From the NCBI RefSeq assembly GCF_026000115.1, contig NZ_AP026867.1, positions 3,901,716 to 3,965,715 on the forward strand: a stretch of DNA of 64,000 nt, given 5' to 3'. Positions 27,201 through 34,800 of this stretch are shown here, piece by piece. Position 1 is the stretch's first letter. The number at the start of each line of letters is the position of its first letter. This DNA comes from Aureispira anguillae. Its GTDB lineage: Bacteria; Bacteroidota; Bacteroidia; Chitinophagales; Saprospiraceae. The position numbers and the translations under genes are program-made. Under the pieces are notes generated by a model that worked only from the letters and a program-made list of their open reading frames with translations, was not told where the DNA came from and searched no databases.

Positions 27201-29791
27201 TAAGGAGGAGTCGTAGCAAAAAACGCCTCCATCTCTATGCTTTCTCCTTCACAAATATAATCATAGGTCAACAAGCCATTAGGAGGCTGTCCATTTTTAG
27301 ATTTTCGCATCACGGGATCCGTACAATCCAAAATATCAAACGGTGGAAAATCTAAGGTTGCGGTACAGCCATTTGATGCGGTAGCCGTAACGCCCAATTC
27401 TACGCCTGTCTGGGCAGAAATTCCATTGTTAAGTTGATAATAAATAGATGTTCCAAAAAAGAAACCAGACGATATAATTCCTTGTCCTAAAGGATTAGGT
27501 TGGGCAGTCGTAGAGGCAGCATTTGGTGTATCAATTGTCCAAACATAATTATAGGATGATGAGCCATTGATATGATAATAATTAATTCTATTGTTACAGG
27601 GCGGACTAGGGTCTGACTTAATACTAATAGATGGACTCGGTTCTACATTAATTGCTCCTGTGTTATCATCATCCGCACAACTACCATTGGTCGCCTCCAG
27701 CCAGTAAGTAGTCCCATCGGTAGGATTAGGTACTAAAATCGGATTGCTACAAGACCCTGCGGCACAGTTGTAGACTGCGGCAGGGTTTCCAATATTGGGG
27801 TCGGAAGTATATACTGCATAAGAACTCGAATTTGAAAAACCTGCATCTGTTAGTTCTAAATTACCCGACGAACAAATCAAGGCTTGATTGCTTACCGAAA
27901 CAACGGGTCCTGCTACAGCAACAATATGTGCATCATCAAGCGTTTGCGAATTGGTACATCCTCTCTCTCCTGTAACCGTTACTTCAAACCAACTGGTAGA
28001 AGCACTAGCCACAACAGGATTCACGGTCATTGGATTTAATGTATCTGTTCCTGTTTGTATAGTGTTAGATCCTTGTGTTGCTGCCCAAGTTGCCGATGTA
28101 GTGCCTTGACACAAATCACAAACGGCTAAAATTTGGGGCGTTGAACCATAACAAGCCGTTACATCAACATGAGCGGCAACAGGAGTGCCATCTATTTCAA
28201 AAGAAATCACAGGTTCCTCAACTCTAATGATTATGTCATCTGAGTTGGTACATCCATTATAACCTTCTACCGTTACCGAATAATTCGATCGATTAATTGG
28301 TGCAACAACTCCCAACCAAGAGGCAGAAGATGAAACTCGATTAGAAGCATCATCTGTAGGAATACTTAGCGTAGTAGCAGTTGTGGTACCATCAATAGGA
28401 ATAGGTGTCACACCATCTTCTCCTAATGCCGTCCAAGTAACCGTTCTAAAATAAGATCCATTGGTGTTGGTCAAACATGGAGTTGTATAATTAGTCGCAG
28501 CATTCGGGTTCGAAACCGCTCCAGAACTGTTCTGTGACATATTAGTAGTGATATAATCTGAATCCGCACAACCATTCACTTCAAATTCAAGATTAACCCC
28601 TGTACAAATTGCATCTGCAATAGCAACATCCACAGAAGACATGGATGCAATATTCCAAGTTGCGTCCCCTTTGTTGTGATAAATTTCTACAGCAGGTATA
28701 TCATTGACTGTAAAATCATCCTCCTGTTCAAACGTTGAACTACAACCATAATCATTGGTTGCCACCACCACAATATCATACAACCCAGGAGCTACCCCTA
28801 CTGTACCAATAGTAGCTGGAACAATAGTTTCTCCGTCCGAGCCATTCGCAGTTGCACTATGAGAACCTGCACTAAGGATAGTTGTACCATTGGCGACAAT
28901 AGGTAACCCGCTCACCGAACTTTCTCGAATAAACCATTCATAAGTTCCCGTAACGGAAGGTGTTACCGTAGGACAATCTCCTGTACAAGTTATGCTGATC
29001 GCCTGATCTCCATTGATGCAAATTTCACCATTTGTTGCAGCAGTATATGGATTGGGATGTGTTGCTGCCCCAAAAGTCATTGCAGATAAACTAGGAATAT
29101 CTCGAACCGTAACATCTGTTGATGCAACACTGGTACAAACCAATGCTCCACTAGCATAAGAAACACTACTCGTAACCTGCATGGTAGCCGTATTTCCTAC
29201 TCCAATACCATTAATTGTACTAATTCCCATTGTATGATCCTCCGTATTTCCTCCTACAGATGCCCCATTCTGAGTCCAAGCAAAGGTAGCTGCACCACAG
29301 TCACCAGCACAAGTATTCGCTAGTTCTAATGGGCTTCCATAACAAGCATTATAAGTTGCAGGTAAGCTGTTTATAGCACCAGTCTGTACACTAAACGTTA
29401 AGGTTTCTGTTCCTCCTGATCCTGTACAATTTCCGCTAGCATCATTCCTTACTGTAATCGTAGCTGTATAGCTTGAACCTGTTCCTACAAACCGAATCGT
29501 TAGATTACCAGGAGAAGCTAGACAAGTAGCCGTTGTTCCTGCTGAACCATTAAATTGCACATTCCCACTATTGGTACCAGTTGCCTGAAAAAACATAGGA
29601 TTGGCAGACCCTGAGGTTCGAGAAAAATTAAGGGTATAATCTACATTAGGGCATACATTAACAGGCGTACCTACTGCAATGCTCGTACCATCTAAATTAT
29701 AAATCTTTTGTCCCAAAGCTGTTTCTGAAAAAAAACAAATGACTATAGTATACAATATAATATGTAGAATTCTTAGAGGTCTCATAAACAT
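18221..29791 (-). CDS. Giant T9SS-secreted Ig-like/PKD surface protein (3856 aa)
   Basis: Signal peptide at about 1-28 (ends ETALGQ). Residues about 30-1900 are Ig-like repeats built on a W-Y-G.Y.V.V..GC pattern, several with a C-x-x-C-[ST]-Y-x-W core (CVGCSYTW, CSECSYQW, CIGCSYSW, CVTCTYDW). Residues about 1950-3230 are a second repeat type with [FL]C.N...-L.G.P.GG.F...-F.P..A-Y.YTD..GC. One of these is interrupted by a cleaved-adhesin-like jelly-roll (about 2517-2697, starting DENFAGGIPPSW). The C-terminal module is a PKD domain (about 3234), a second jelly-roll (about 3317-3515), an Omp28-like domain (about 3522-3765, VLVEHF... without CxxC) and a T9SS type A sorting domain (from about 3772, NVYPNPSSHFF). 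It is expected to be exported by T9SS and anchored at the surface as an adhesin or matrix protein. Paralogue of 31886..41323. Confidence 0.85.
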   Translation of the reverse strand: MFMRPLRILHIILYTIVICFFSETALGQKIYNLDGTSIAVGTPVNVCPNVDYTLNFSRTSGSANPMFFQATGTNSGNVQFNGSAGTTATCLASPGNLTIRFVGTGSSYTATITVRNDASGNCTGSGGTETLTFSVQTGAINSLPATYNACYGSPLELANTCAGDCGAATFAWTQNGASVGGNTEDHTMGISTINGIGVGNTATMQVTSSVSYASGALVCTSVASTDVTVRDIPSLSAMTFGAATHPNPYTAATNGEICINGDQAISITCTGDCPTVTPSVTGTYEWFIRESSVSGLPIVANGTTILSAGSHSATANGSDGETIVPATIGTVGVAPGLYDIVVVATNDYGCSSTFEQEDDFTVNDIPAVEIYHNKGDATWNIASMSSVDVAIADAICTGVNLEFEVNGCADSDYITTNMSQNSSGAVSNPNAATNYTTPCLTNTNGSYFRTVTWTALGEDGVTPIPIDGTTTATTLSIPTDDASNRVSSSASWLGVVAPINRSNYSVTVEGYNGCTNSDDIIIRVEEPVISFEIDGTPVAAHVDVTACYGSTPQILAVCDLCQGTTSATWAATQGSNTIQTGTDTLNPMTVNPVVASASTSWFEVTVTGERGCTNSQTLDDAHIVAVAGPVVSVSNQALICSSGNLELTDAGFSNSSSYAVYTSDPNIGNPAAVYNCAAGSCSNPILVPNPTDGTTYWLEATNGSCADDDNTGAINVEPSPSISIKSDPSPPCNNRINYYHINGSSSYNYVWTIDTPNAASTTAQPNPLGQGIISSGFFFGTSIYYQLNNGISAQTGVELGVTATASNGCTATLDFPPFDILDCTDPVMRKSKNGQPPNGLLTYDYICEGESIEMEAFFATTPPYTALYAWSTGETTADISVLSYPGSPDTITRSVTIYKDLGGGNTDSITTLTTTTIVSRGNVNFYPTGDNDPLVVDTSICINGGIIARANCPTCVGNLAYEWDLGAAITATNGSDWQTHTVNPSTTTTFDLLLTVSHGEDCEEDFVRTIDVNPLPGPILRDVDGNTLAGTKYLCDGEIDTIYVECGTCSTYRWNTSANTDTIFITNQGGYYAEVVDGNSCTNISNIAVYIESIDGLNSPVVANPTQVCSGRDVVLEVAPCVGCSYTWFNTAPLPNGTPLVTTQTHTTTVNGDYFAVVENQHGCLYKTNQINVNSTTLTIPTISGTTDSICTGQSTTLSTGSLSNVSYQWYLNGTVISGAIDSVYTTTVAGTYTVQVVYPNGCIEESPSFLVSSLTFTPNIVAADTVVCSGATVDLTTDLYAGWQYQWYRNGILIPGAIGSAYSADSAGSYYVEVTNYHLCVEQTTALDIISPSLSKPHATTNTPSICPNEYGVLSVSLCSECSYQWFEFDGTTSTAITNVDPTNYRDSVLAVSTSSYYAEVSKDGCSELSDTISIVVNSVFTPAITSSSSVVCDGRDALLITTGCIGCSYSWLINGSPVLGALNDTFHLVDNINDIGDYQIAVDYPNGCADTSAILTISDGSYSVLLEIDTTGGVPLDSVICNGVGETLLATPSITNLPGTYYHTLFLNNSPATGQSGVASSGASHTFPGNDAGVYTVEVTNPLNCRAISNLLPLRAVDILPVLTARATADPTSVGASAICTDSGTVFMEVTVPNCVTCTYDWRRGSASIGNTTTTYTTPEGAGGTGLYIVNVTEDGCLASSNVVGIANSIGTLNAAANTTDTSICNGQSVTLEHAASLGSPSANCIGCSFRWLRNTNPINGASNFQYVTSTPGIYNLEVTTSNGCVDTSTIINIRQVDPPSGMMLNFDTLVMIGTQLATGTPLASNGDPIDMNNWIFPSSARNDSLGANASSYFGSAPYNGALPVNAGLAGTDSVWFQPNDTLAGYHLITYYYDTLGCIFTVDDILEVLPPAAITVTNSNPLSVPYEACVGDDLTITTVNLDYSIDQVYAFDSDDNYVILPLNTVTTDPDTFGTNIRWNTTINLTVPGIANASYLMLVNSTTNDTTFTPFVLIHNTDLSFTGLPNMLCSNGAGITLFGNPSGGSFYVTTAGVPNGTIPNVVVGDTLYPTLLNQAAYTNGNQWVDVYYSYIETYTNGNQCPSNDTVSIRKEVKDVRLTDVTFNTISVSQTEELLTNLVHQVVPYQARPNKQPLYTSSFSGSFTNPAGSPTSFLPADAGVGPHPLTYSIQSGDCINSIEDTITVVPAPTPIAIPDTICRNFGTVGFGRDGAFPYPIPSPSILYPNVTTTYTDQLHVMNVTGAGVVTGNTNAGSETFSYNPTAVTGNYDTLVIEYGFYRNEDTLNNVGVGVGFDTLEYVIARIVQPIYIEDLSPVNIVDTIVSSFYCQENVLHLLAGNPSNNTFGGGLFMLYGGTNQYQFGDTLSNNVINPYAVNNLENATTTYDLVYILNGAACRNSDTMSITISKGLNPTFATANGLDEFCDTDQDVAITHNVLAPDTAILKIGGIPQPSYVFSPGPLNPGIHVVELQMIDTFGCSASALDTFTIHALPSLSVSPGLNNQYCANDPVVDFVVSPSPGCPSYAAPGHSVLDENFAGGIPPSWNSTNVFAGKTWVGTTSLAQGGPTDGAAFIDTSQVLNDSWLISKSIDLVAGHRYRLTYMARAGALDSTCSGFCDAGLVVNIGSAATAPMGTQLDIQTAISNDLTYVRYVVEHYHDPALGFTTGQYYLGFRSVTPALGRSLRLDNVRMRDMTIGSCSLDGIGYVSGSGVHNEVDSAYQFNPLAGDPGNIEVKYVYTDIRGCQDSLVYPITLDTTPVVSFTNLDAFYCENEPTVMLTGSPLGGTFTSSMGTNLIHVPFYAPLDTAFFPVNYQTNTSGVDIVSYMYTDANGCSNTSMDTVIVVGMPDSNAINAAALDPQGNGHCAYDTLATLDVVAISGALITNGTFSGAGVRNGAGGVGVATFHPDSAVLDMGHTGDVTITYTYMVPPFSYGCVDTTRLVTRVHAAPDLSFVNLPDSLCLNRDSFQVQVQNNVVTGSMGQISYTTVLGAQSGTFTETSSNGTPLPNFIYLFDTLYPYLATGHDQVDISYTYIANSTFGDCYSTINDSIRIDSIPVAYFQNLQPSYCENDAMSIFLAFPPYNLGSGYLQIDTNQIDSSFYWIDPSLMVGAGPSTAVYPTYYTYTDSRGCTGEVFDTFEVRPYPRITFSPNYQDTFCRQVGLYDLRQALVGPLGGYFTDNLALTSIQDSFYLNLNSLAGPRLVTYHYVDPVTQCQNQDSIWIYLFSGPELDFNIYGGCAQMDITFDGSASNLVAGIDSITRIWWDFEGNGTITNSHLDTSEITIPDTTYQYTTNGTYNVTMYVQNQGSCVDSITKPLIISPYYDLATDYFEDFNAGPGDWYEDQPINVTPSQVWTHENSLSSSQINHSNGFWVTMAADTLYQKNQQAWVYSPCFDFSSSKRPMIAFDLWRDALDGIDGLVMEFYNNTTNKWELVGDVGEGINWYQANFVLAKPGAQDTLLNKGWTGRSYGFESARLRLDQFKRQRDIRFRLAFATAIPTVIDSTSGNGYEGMAFDNVWIGERTRNVLVEHFNNIEYTNVLGDSSDVIDQGVYNKIFNTNYGLDVVLIQYQIDDGLMVNDPIFATNTSDLGARKGYYSAAPNKVFIDGRTIDSGQSDSLNVWDLDYDMLQFPDFSIDIDTVITIVGQELTVEAKVEALVDKDSADYLIHAVVIQDSFTYANPNHPWFNMLSVARKMLPDNGGTHENHEWLAGDTVRIIESWDFSNQLGQAYFNETQLEVVVFIQNNDTEEIYQVATTQDLNRYTGTKKIEDEIATEIFNLNVYPNPSSHFFNVEFDKALEGEYTWRLIDVTGRVMDIGIAERGTRKFAIDAERLVDGAYFFVIHSEDNKTYAQRKLIVIK

Positions 29792-29888
29792 TACTTTTAA
29801 AAATTTATTATACTGGCTTTGAGGAATGAAGTGATGTTAAGGTTCTTAGGGCTTAACTACCAGCTAAAATGTAAAATCAGTTTATAGT

Positions 29889-29915
29889 AAGCTAGAGGGT
29901 TATCCCCTCCAGCTT
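29889..29915 (-). terminator. Stem-loop after the FG-GAP gene, weak terminator
   Basis: AAGCTAGAGGG (29889-29899) pairs with CCCTCCAGCTT (29905-29915); perfect with one G-T wobble when read on the minus strand. No T-run follows on the minus strand, so termination is doubtful. It could instead limit read-through between the FG-GAP gene and the giant gene 131 bases downstream. Confidence 0.4.
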
Positions 29916-29922
29916 ATTTATT

Positions 29923-31353
29923 TTATTTTTTTATTAAAATTTTCTTTACAATTTGTTCTTTGTTGCTTTCTATGCGCACAAAAAACAAACCTTCTCCTAT
30001 TGGTTCCAAATCAACCTCCTGCTCCTCCTTCAAATCTCTTGCCCATAGTTCTTTTCCATCTAGGGTATACACCGTCAATCGCCCACTGATCGCCTTTTCA
30101 AAACTTAAGGTACCAGTAGTAGGATTGGGAGAAATGGAAAAACTAGTTTGCTCAACCCGATCTATTCCAACCGTAATATCCAAATTCTCATAAAACCTGA
30201 TATCAATATTACCATTATAGTGCAATACATCCTGATCTCCATCTCCATCTATATCTACCAATGCTAGTTGATATAAATCATGCGAATTGCTTACTGTTAT
30301 AGAATCCAAAGGGGTGATCATGTTATGCACAAAGACAGGAGTAGTAACCGTTCCTGTATTTTCATAATATTCAAAGTATTTATTTCCTTGAAAAGAGCCA
30401 TTCACAAAAGCATCCTGATCTCCATCTTGATCCATATCTGCAAACTGAAAAGAAACTGATTTTCCATGACTAATTGAAGCAGAAGCTCCATTCATAAAAT
30501 CAAAGGGATTAGCAGCACCTGTCCGTTCTTCAAAATTAGCAACTGAGGCAGTCCCTGTGTTTTCATAATAACGTATAGTTAATGTATATGCATAGGTAGA
30601 AGCATCATAAGTACTATGACTAATTAGACAATCTTGGTCGCCATCGTGATCTAGATCTGCAAAAAAGGGCTGATAATTATTATTTACTCCATTAACCTGT
30701 ATAGCCGATACAATGGTATCTAAAGGATTAGCAGCTCCAGATACATCTACAAAACTAGGAGCCGTTGTTGTTCCTGTATTTTCATAATACTTTAATATTG
30801 GTGTATTAAAAACATAATTCCCACCAAATACGTCCATATCTCCATCGTTGTCAATATCTACAAAGGAAGGATAAGCAATCACATTTTGTGGTCCTTGAAA
30901 TCCAGACAAAGAATTGCCCGCTCCTTGAACCAATGAAAAATTAGCGGCATTAACCGTTCCTGTATTTTCATAATACTCCATATAGCCAGAGGGACCTGCC
31001 CCGTCGAACCCACGAAACATATCTAAATCCCCATCTCCATCTATATCTACAAAGCTAGGTCTTTTAGTACTGTTCTGCTGAATGCCATCAAAAGGATTGT
31101 TGGCTCCTGTTCTTTCTACTAGATTAGATACCTGCCCAGCAGCAGGAGTAGCCATCCCCAGAGCAGCGATTACAGCCGCTCCTGCCCCTAGTTGTTTGAG
31201 TTGGAAAGAACAGCGTTGCAAACGATTTAATAATTGTTGTTGTTTAAATTGTGTATACTTATAAAAACGACCTGTAGTCATTGCTTTTTGAATACGTTGG
31301 TTTAATTTTTGGTATTGCATTTGCAATCGATCATATACAGTTTGCTTTTTCAT
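29923..31353 (-). CDS. FG-GAP/VCBS repeat surface protein with T9SS sorting domain and extended N-terminus
   Basis: A 476-residue protein. The first 54 residues are basic, Gln-rich and probably helical (MKKQTVYDRLQMQYQKLNQR...). Only then comes a hydrophobic export segment (LGAGAAVIAALGMATPAAGQ, 55-74), an unusually long n-region for a signal peptide. The mature part has five or more FG-GAP/VCBS repeats with calcium-binding DIDGDGDLDMF, DIDNDGDMDVF, DLDHDGDQDCL, DMDQDGDQDAF and DIDGDGDQDVL loops, each followed by YYENTGT: a beta-propeller-like calcium protein. The last 80 residues are a T9SS type A sorting domain (SISPNPTTG, ending KKILIKK). It lies between the two giant surface genes on the same strand and probably belongs to the same surface system. 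Confidence 0.85.
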   Translation of the reverse strand: MKKQTVYDRLQMQYQKLNQRIQKAMTTGRFYKYTQFKQQQLLNRLQRCSFQLKQLGAGAAVIAALGMATPAAGQVSNLVERTGANNPFDGIQQNSTKRPSFVDIDGDGDLDMFRGFDGAGPSGYMEYYENTGTVNAANFSLVQGAGNSLSGFQGPQNVIAYPSFVDIDNDGDMDVFGGNYVFNTPILKYYENTGTTTAPSFVDVSGAANPLDTIVSAIQVNGVNNNYQPFFADLDHDGDQDCLISHSTYDASTYAYTLTIRYYENTGTASVANFEERTGAANPFDFMNGASASISHGKSVSFQFADMDQDGDQDAFVNGSFQGNKYFEYYENTGTVTTPVFVHNMITPLDSITVSNSHDLYQLALVDIDGDGDQDVLHYNGNIDIRFYENLDITVGIDRVEQTSFSISPNPTTGTLSFEKAISGRLTVYTLDGKELWARDLKEEQEVDLEPIGEGLFFVRIESNKEQIVKKILIKK

Positions 31354-31885
31354 ACTGTGTGTTTGTTTTTAATCAGGAGGAATATTCTGGTTTTATTACC
31401 GAGTTATTCCTTATTTCGGTTTATAATTTTACTATCGCTATAAAGTTATTCAAAAATAGGTTAACTGTTATATATAGGTTCTTAATATTTGTGTTAACAC
31501 TTGGCACAAAAAGGGGGTAATCCTTTCTTTTGTCCAACACAAGGTCTTGGCTGTTGATCGCTGTGGCAGGCTAATTGTTAGCAGCCTAGATATTTTAAGG
31601 CTTACAACTTGTATTATTTACAACTCCAATGCCCCCTACTTTTATCAAAAAGAAGCCTATCTCCATACCATTTTTTTTATCCTAGATTCAGAACGTTGCA
31701 AACTAAATTCTCTCTAGTTTTTAAGCGAACCTTTTGGCGAAGTATTCAGTATTTTTCTTTTCATTGGATAAGTAAGTAGATGGACAAAAATAATTAACAT
31801 TAAATTGCCCATCTACTTAACGATGTAAAACTAATCATTGTAAATTTAACGAATAATCAATTCTGCATCGTTACTTACTATATCA
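31354..31885. other. Intergenic region upstream of the FG-GAP gene
   Basis: 532 bases between two minus-strand surface-protein genes. It contains a possible -7 element for the FG-GAP gene (TATTTTTG on the minus strand, 31458-31451, no matching -33 TTTG) and an inverted repeat at 31774..31818. The middle part (about 31520-31740) is less AT-rich but holds no convincing open frame or RNA gene. Confidence 0.45.
31774..31818 (-). terminator. Inverted repeat past the 3145-aa gene, possible terminator
   Basis: AAGTAGATGG (31774-31783) and CCATCTACTT (31809-31818) are perfect 10-base complements with a 25-base AT-rich loop, about 68 bases past the stop codon at 31886. No T-run follows on the minus strand, so a function as terminator is only possible. 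Confidence 0.4.
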
Positions 31886-34800
31886 CTAATATCGTTGTAT
31901 AATAACTTTCCGTTGCGTGTAAACCGTCTTATTTTTGACGATAAAAATATACATGCCAGCAGTCAATCCTTCTGTTTCTACCTGCATCAACTCTGTACCT
32001 GATTCAACTTTTCCTCTATCCAGCACTCGACCAACAACATCGATCAGCTGCCATTCATAATCGGCTTCTAATGCCTTTTCAAACGCTACATTAAAGAACT
32101 GTTGACTAGGATTTGGATAAAGTTTTAAGGTAGCGACCTCATACCCTGGATGCCCCTCTATGTCTTCCACACTAACATCTCCCAAAGTATCAACAGGTCC
32201 TGCAAACCGAGTTAAATTTCTAGTCGTTTGTACTTGATAAACTTCTTTAGGGTCACTTCCTAAATTTTGTACAAAAGTAATCACTTGCAATTGAGTTAAG
32301 TCATGATTTGACGCATTAAAATTATTGATTACAATAGTTGTATCAAACGTTTCTCCCGCTACCCAATTTTTGTTAAACTGCATTCCTGTATTATCAGGGT
32401 ACATGTATCTCATTACCCCAACAGTTGGATGGTTAGTTACAGTAGTGAGTGAATCTTCTGTTACAACGGCATGCACTGCATACAATGCTTGTGGCAAGTC
32501 TTTCAGTGCTGTAACCCTAATCGTTGTCGTTAGCTTTGAATTTGAATTGTATTGGATCGTAGGAAACCCTACAAATTCTAGTTTAAAATAAGGATCTTTT
32601 AACGATTCTATATCCAAATGCTCTAAATGGGGATAGCCTAACAAATCGCTAGTTTTACTCACTAAATTTTTACCATCAATTCGAACTTGATTAACATCAG
32701 ATACTCCATATACTAATTTTCGCTCACGATTATCGATACCATTAAAAAGGTATAAAGCATCATTCGAATACTGATTAAGATGATATTGAATCAAGCTGAC
32801 ATCACGTCCATACAAATTATTAAACAAGGTATAATACAATTGATCTTCAATTTGCTCTATTCCTGGATAGCCAGTCCCTGAAAAGTGCTCTGTCAAAACG
32901 TTTCGAGTACGGTTTCCTATTTTGACGCTATCAAAAGCAAAACCATCTTTTGTCCCCGAAATTATAGAAGAAGAAGCAAATGCAATTCGGAATCGAACAT
33001 CTGTACGCTGTCTTAGGTCATTTCCAATATTATCTAAACGATAACGAGCATCTTCCCAACCATTACTACTGTTAGTCCACCCTGTTGGCGTATTAACTTG
33101 ATAACCTGGTGCACTTACAACATAACCACCTTGGTACCAATTAATTCCTTTGCCATGTTTACCCAAGACTTCCCATGTATTGGTCACATTATCATGATAT
33201 TGAAGTACAGCTCCATCTACATTTTTTTGTGTGTTCCGCCAGATAGATAACCGAATCATAGGACGATCCAGGCTCGTCAAATCAAAACAAGGACTATAAA
33301 CCCAAGCATTTTCATTCCGCCTATAAGTAGTTGGCTGATGCGCTAATCGGGTTCCCCAAACTGTATTTCCTTGTGTATTAATTTGATTACCAATTGCTGC
33401 TCCCCATTGCCATAGAGAATCTTGTACGATTCCATTAATACTTGTTGTATCCGAAGATTCTTGCATCCATCCATTGTCTTCGTTATCAAAATACTGAACA
33501 TAGGGAACCGTATCTGTAGGCGTTGATTTTGGAGATATAATAATTCTCCTCATAAAAGTAGTATCACAAATTCCTTGATTAACTACCGTCAGTGAAGGAT
33601 AGAAAATTCCTGCCCCAGCGTAAGTATGGGTATCGATAGGAATTACAAGGGTATCTGGTAAATTAAAAATGGTATCACTTACTCCATCTCCAAAATTCCA
33701 AATTACCTTAGTGATACTATCTACAGCTACAGAATTATACTCTAAACCATAAGGTGCTGTTGAAGGAATAAACTCTACCTGAGATCCTGAACAACCTCCA
33801 TTTATATCAAAACTAATCCTCGGTTTGTTGTATACATAGATCGTGTGTTGTATTGTATCATCACAGCCCGAAACGGTATCTAAGTAATAATAGTAAATAT
33901 CTCTTTTTCCAGGCTGTGCTGCTGGATTGAATAATGAATCTCCTACAATTCCAGCAATTACTTGAAAATTATTGGTAGCGTCTATAAATTGCCCCCCATA
34001 AGGTGTGGCAGATAAAGGTAAACGTTCAATAGAATCTAACATACAATAACTCGTTGGTACATTCACCCATGCTAATGGAGGAGATGGGCGAACTTGGATT
34101 GTATCCATTAGAGAATCGGCGCAAACCTCCCCGCTAACATATATCCTTCCAATATAATTGTATTTTAGTGCGTAATCTTTATAGCCTGTTGGATCTGCTA
34201 ATGTATCCAATATAAGCTTAAAAGAAGGTACTCCTATATTTTGACCATCAAAAGTCATTGTCCAATCGACTCCTATTGGAGCAGGAGATATACTTGGAGT
34301 ATCTGGATCTGATTGACAATACACGTATCGATTAATCGAGGAGTTATAGTTCGATAATCCTGCAAAAGATAAGTTAGGCAGACTATCAACAAAAATATAG
34401 TGATCAATAGAATCCGTACAACCACTCGTATCGGTATAAACATAACGGATTGTATCCAAACCATACCCCGCCAAAGCTGGAATATATCCATAAGCAGTAT
34501 TAACAGGGTCCATGTTACTTTGTACTCCTCTACCCAATACATAGGTTCCTGTATCAGAAGAAATATGATCAGGCACCCTCAGGCTTAGCCCCGTAAATGG
34601 GTTATAATCTCCAGTTGTATTATAGGCATAAATTGGAATTTCTGGAGCCGTTTCGCACATGTGATAAAAAGTATCATGTGGTGGTCTGCTCAATTTCGAT
34701 CCCAATAAATCCATTGTTAGTTGGATTGGATTTACCAATTGTTCTGATAAGGTTAAATGAGGCAAGGCCTTCACCAATACCGTATCTGAAGTAGCGTTAA

